Origin: Hermodice carunculata
Taxonomy: Eukaryota; Annelida; Polychaeta; Eunicida; Amphinomidae
Length of the DNA: 64,000 bases
Direction: 5' to 3'
Assembly: GCA_964020975.1 (NCBI GenBank)
Contig: OZ026629.1
Span: forward strand, 51,506,631-51,570,630
Positions 62,528-64,000 of the stretch are shown here, one piece after another (position 1 is the first letter of the stretch; each line of letters starts with the position of its first letter). Below the pieces are notes generated by a model, which had not been told where the DNA came from, ran no database searches, and saw only the letters and a list, made by a program, of their open reading frames with translations. A program made the translations under genes and the position numbers.

Positions 62528-62668
62528 GTCTCGCCAGCATAACCTGTTGGCGAGACTAAGCAGTCACTTTCCTGACCGCCGTCTGTCTGTCTGTCCGTCC
62601 GTCAACAAAAAACTGGAGTGGCTAGAATAATGCTGGCGAGACACTCATGCCCCCCGGCATGACTCTGG
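62528..62668 (+). repeat. Complete 141-bp miniature hairpin-headed element
   Basis: The 5' stem GTCTCGCCA (62528-62536) / TGGCGAGAC (62548-62556) is perfect. The leader GTCTGTCTGTCTGTCCGTCC follows. The 3' stem TCATGCC (62645-62651) / GGCATGA (62656-62662) is perfect and is followed by CTCTGG. The head motif TGGCGAGAC recurs just before the 3' stem. No ORF. Confidence 0.75.
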
Positions 62669-63420
62669 TTTAGCTCTGCTTACCATAGGTTGCGGAGGTC
62701 ATGCAATCACTCGTCTGTCTGGTGGTCCACCCGTTTGTAAACTTGTGCTTGTGAGCGTGATGTGATCTGCGGTTTTCAAGATGGCCCATGTAACTTTCAG
62801 GACTTGTTGACAGTATGAAAATTTAGGTCAAGCTCAATATTGGTGGTGCCACCTACAGTAAATAATGTATGGGCCAAAATGTGAAAATCTTGTGACCACT
62901 CCTGGATCCTTTATGTTTGATAGATCTTCCACGAAATTTACTGGGATTGTGGAGGTCAAAATCTCAGTTGCCTATTAGACTAGTGGCTGTGACTTGATAG
63001 AAATTATGAGCTAAAATGTGGTGAAAGATGTAAAATTCCCTATCTTGAAATAATTGAAATACATATGCCAAATTTATAGGATATATAGATCATGTCCAAT
63101 GCTAATATGTTATGTAATATCAGTGACCTTGACCTATTTTTGTAATGTCACCGGGCCTGTAAATTTCAAGGAGGCAATTTTGTAGTGTTAGAGCATAGCT
63201 TGGATGTATATTGCAAAGAGAATTGAGCCTCCACATCAAAATTGCACCGGAGTACACTGTACATAAACTCTGCTTGGTGACTTACTCTTTTGGGTCACCA
63301 TGACCCAATGATTATGGAGTTTGTCACTTGTTCAACTTTTTCGTTTTTTTTTTCAATTACTCAAAAAGTTCTTACTTTATTTGAACAAAGAGACCATGTG
63401 TGGAAACCTGGAAGAGGGGT
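62669..63420 (+). repeat. Hairpin-headed dispersed element abutting the preceding one
   Basis: Begins TTTAGCTCTGCTTACCATAG immediately after the CTCTGG of the preceding element. The body matches 21840-22450 and 19975-20400: GGTGGTGCCACCTACAGTA, ATGCCAAATTTATAGGATAT, GAATTGAGCCTCCACATCA. The tail was not identified. Confidence 0.7.
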
Positions 63421-64000
63421 GCACACTTTGAACAATACATGTATTCAGTACTTTAACATGTATTTACATCTGCACAAATTAATTGCCTTTGAAAATAGCA
63501 TACAAAGTACGGAGGTTGTTTGGAATCAGTTCGTGAATTTTGTTGGTCACAAGACTGACCAAAAACGGGCCTTTTCTGTGGTGGGGAGTTCCTTCCCACA
63601 CCTGTTTTTCTTATGCCCCACTTGAACGCTCAGCTGACAATGCATTGCAAGGAGTTCCATCTAGCAAGAACCAGAAATACTAGTATACCAACATGGTGCT
63701 GATTCAACACTGAATACTGTACCCCATCGTACAAAATCACCTAAAAACATATTAATAGGTCAGTATATGCACATTCTATCTACTATTACGGACTTGAGCA
63801 TATAAAATTTAGTTCATATACTGAAAGGTACTGATCTTTATTTCGGATATCCTATGAAACACCTAGGGACTAATTCTAAACAACAGCCTAAGTACTTAAA
63901 ACCGAAGTAACAGCATGGTGGATGTGTGTGGTAGAACTGAGTATTTTAGCATGGTCCCCAACATAGCATCACCAGTGCTCCTGACCAGTTTTAGGTCATA
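63421..64000. other. Window end, still within intron 5
   Basis: No SBP2-like exon, splice pair or recognisable repeat is visible up to the end. Confidence 0.5.

Noticed and set aside
49769-64000. Search for the next SBP2-like exons (QLDLG block, L7Ae-type RNA-binding domain)
   Set aside because: No frame gives a matching peptide with a phase-0 acceptor; the exons probably lie beyond the window.

Overview
The window looks like animal genomic DNA from a marine lophotrochozoan, most likely a mollusc and perhaps a bivalve. The phylum call is inference. It rests on AT-rich DNA, very long introns, and dense arrays of repeats built around TGACCTTGACC / GGTCAAGGTCA and GTCCGTCCGTCC, a style I associate with molluscan genomes. 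No bacterial-style genes, rRNA, tRNA or CRISPR array were seen.

One host gene is recognisable, on the + strand. Five confident coding exons (3862-4055, 17306-17385, 25084-25475, 40196-40340, 48933-49768) have canonical splice sites, and their phases fit together (549 codons). A 21-nt in-frame candidate microexon lies at 25565-25585. The conceptual protein matches the N-terminal half of SECISBP2L/SBP2, the SECIS-binding protein used in selenocysteine incorporation, in five colinear blocks: a PAM2-like LSAEAESFVP, YVTTCYPFV, IQTD-FSDEIAN, DSDSGYSSP and LHFEDEDEFPEL. The first coding exon is not identified. The C-terminal half, with the SECIS-binding L7Ae-type domain, must lie beyond base 64000, because I found none of it in the last 14 kb.

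The rest is intron packed with mobile DNA. Upstream (1-3861) are a Tigger-type MITE, a piggyBac transposase scrap and an L1/Tx1-like LINE fragment. Intron 1 (4056-17305) holds hAT-like MITEs, foldback hairpins, nested minisatellite elements and a complete-ended Tigger transposon (13960-17064; 18-bp perfect TIRs, TA duplication). Introns 2-4 hold more minisatellite elements, two TTAA-flanked hairpin MITEs, a (GA)n tract and a DIRS-like retroelement fossil (about 43700-46440). Intron 5 (from 49769) holds a retroelement gag-like fossil, a 1.06-kb element with perfect 29-bp inverted ends, a Penelope-like fragment with a GIY-YIG region inserted in a minisatellite, and further repeats.

The most interesting patterns are: (1) a superfamily of non-coding elements that start with a short perfect hairpin followed by a CCGTCC-rich leader, carry minisatellite cores, and end in a second hairpin plus CTCTTG or a close variant; (2) the many nuclear-receptor half-sites those cores spread through the introns; (3) a PAM2-like motif and a candidate microexon in the SBP2-like gene.
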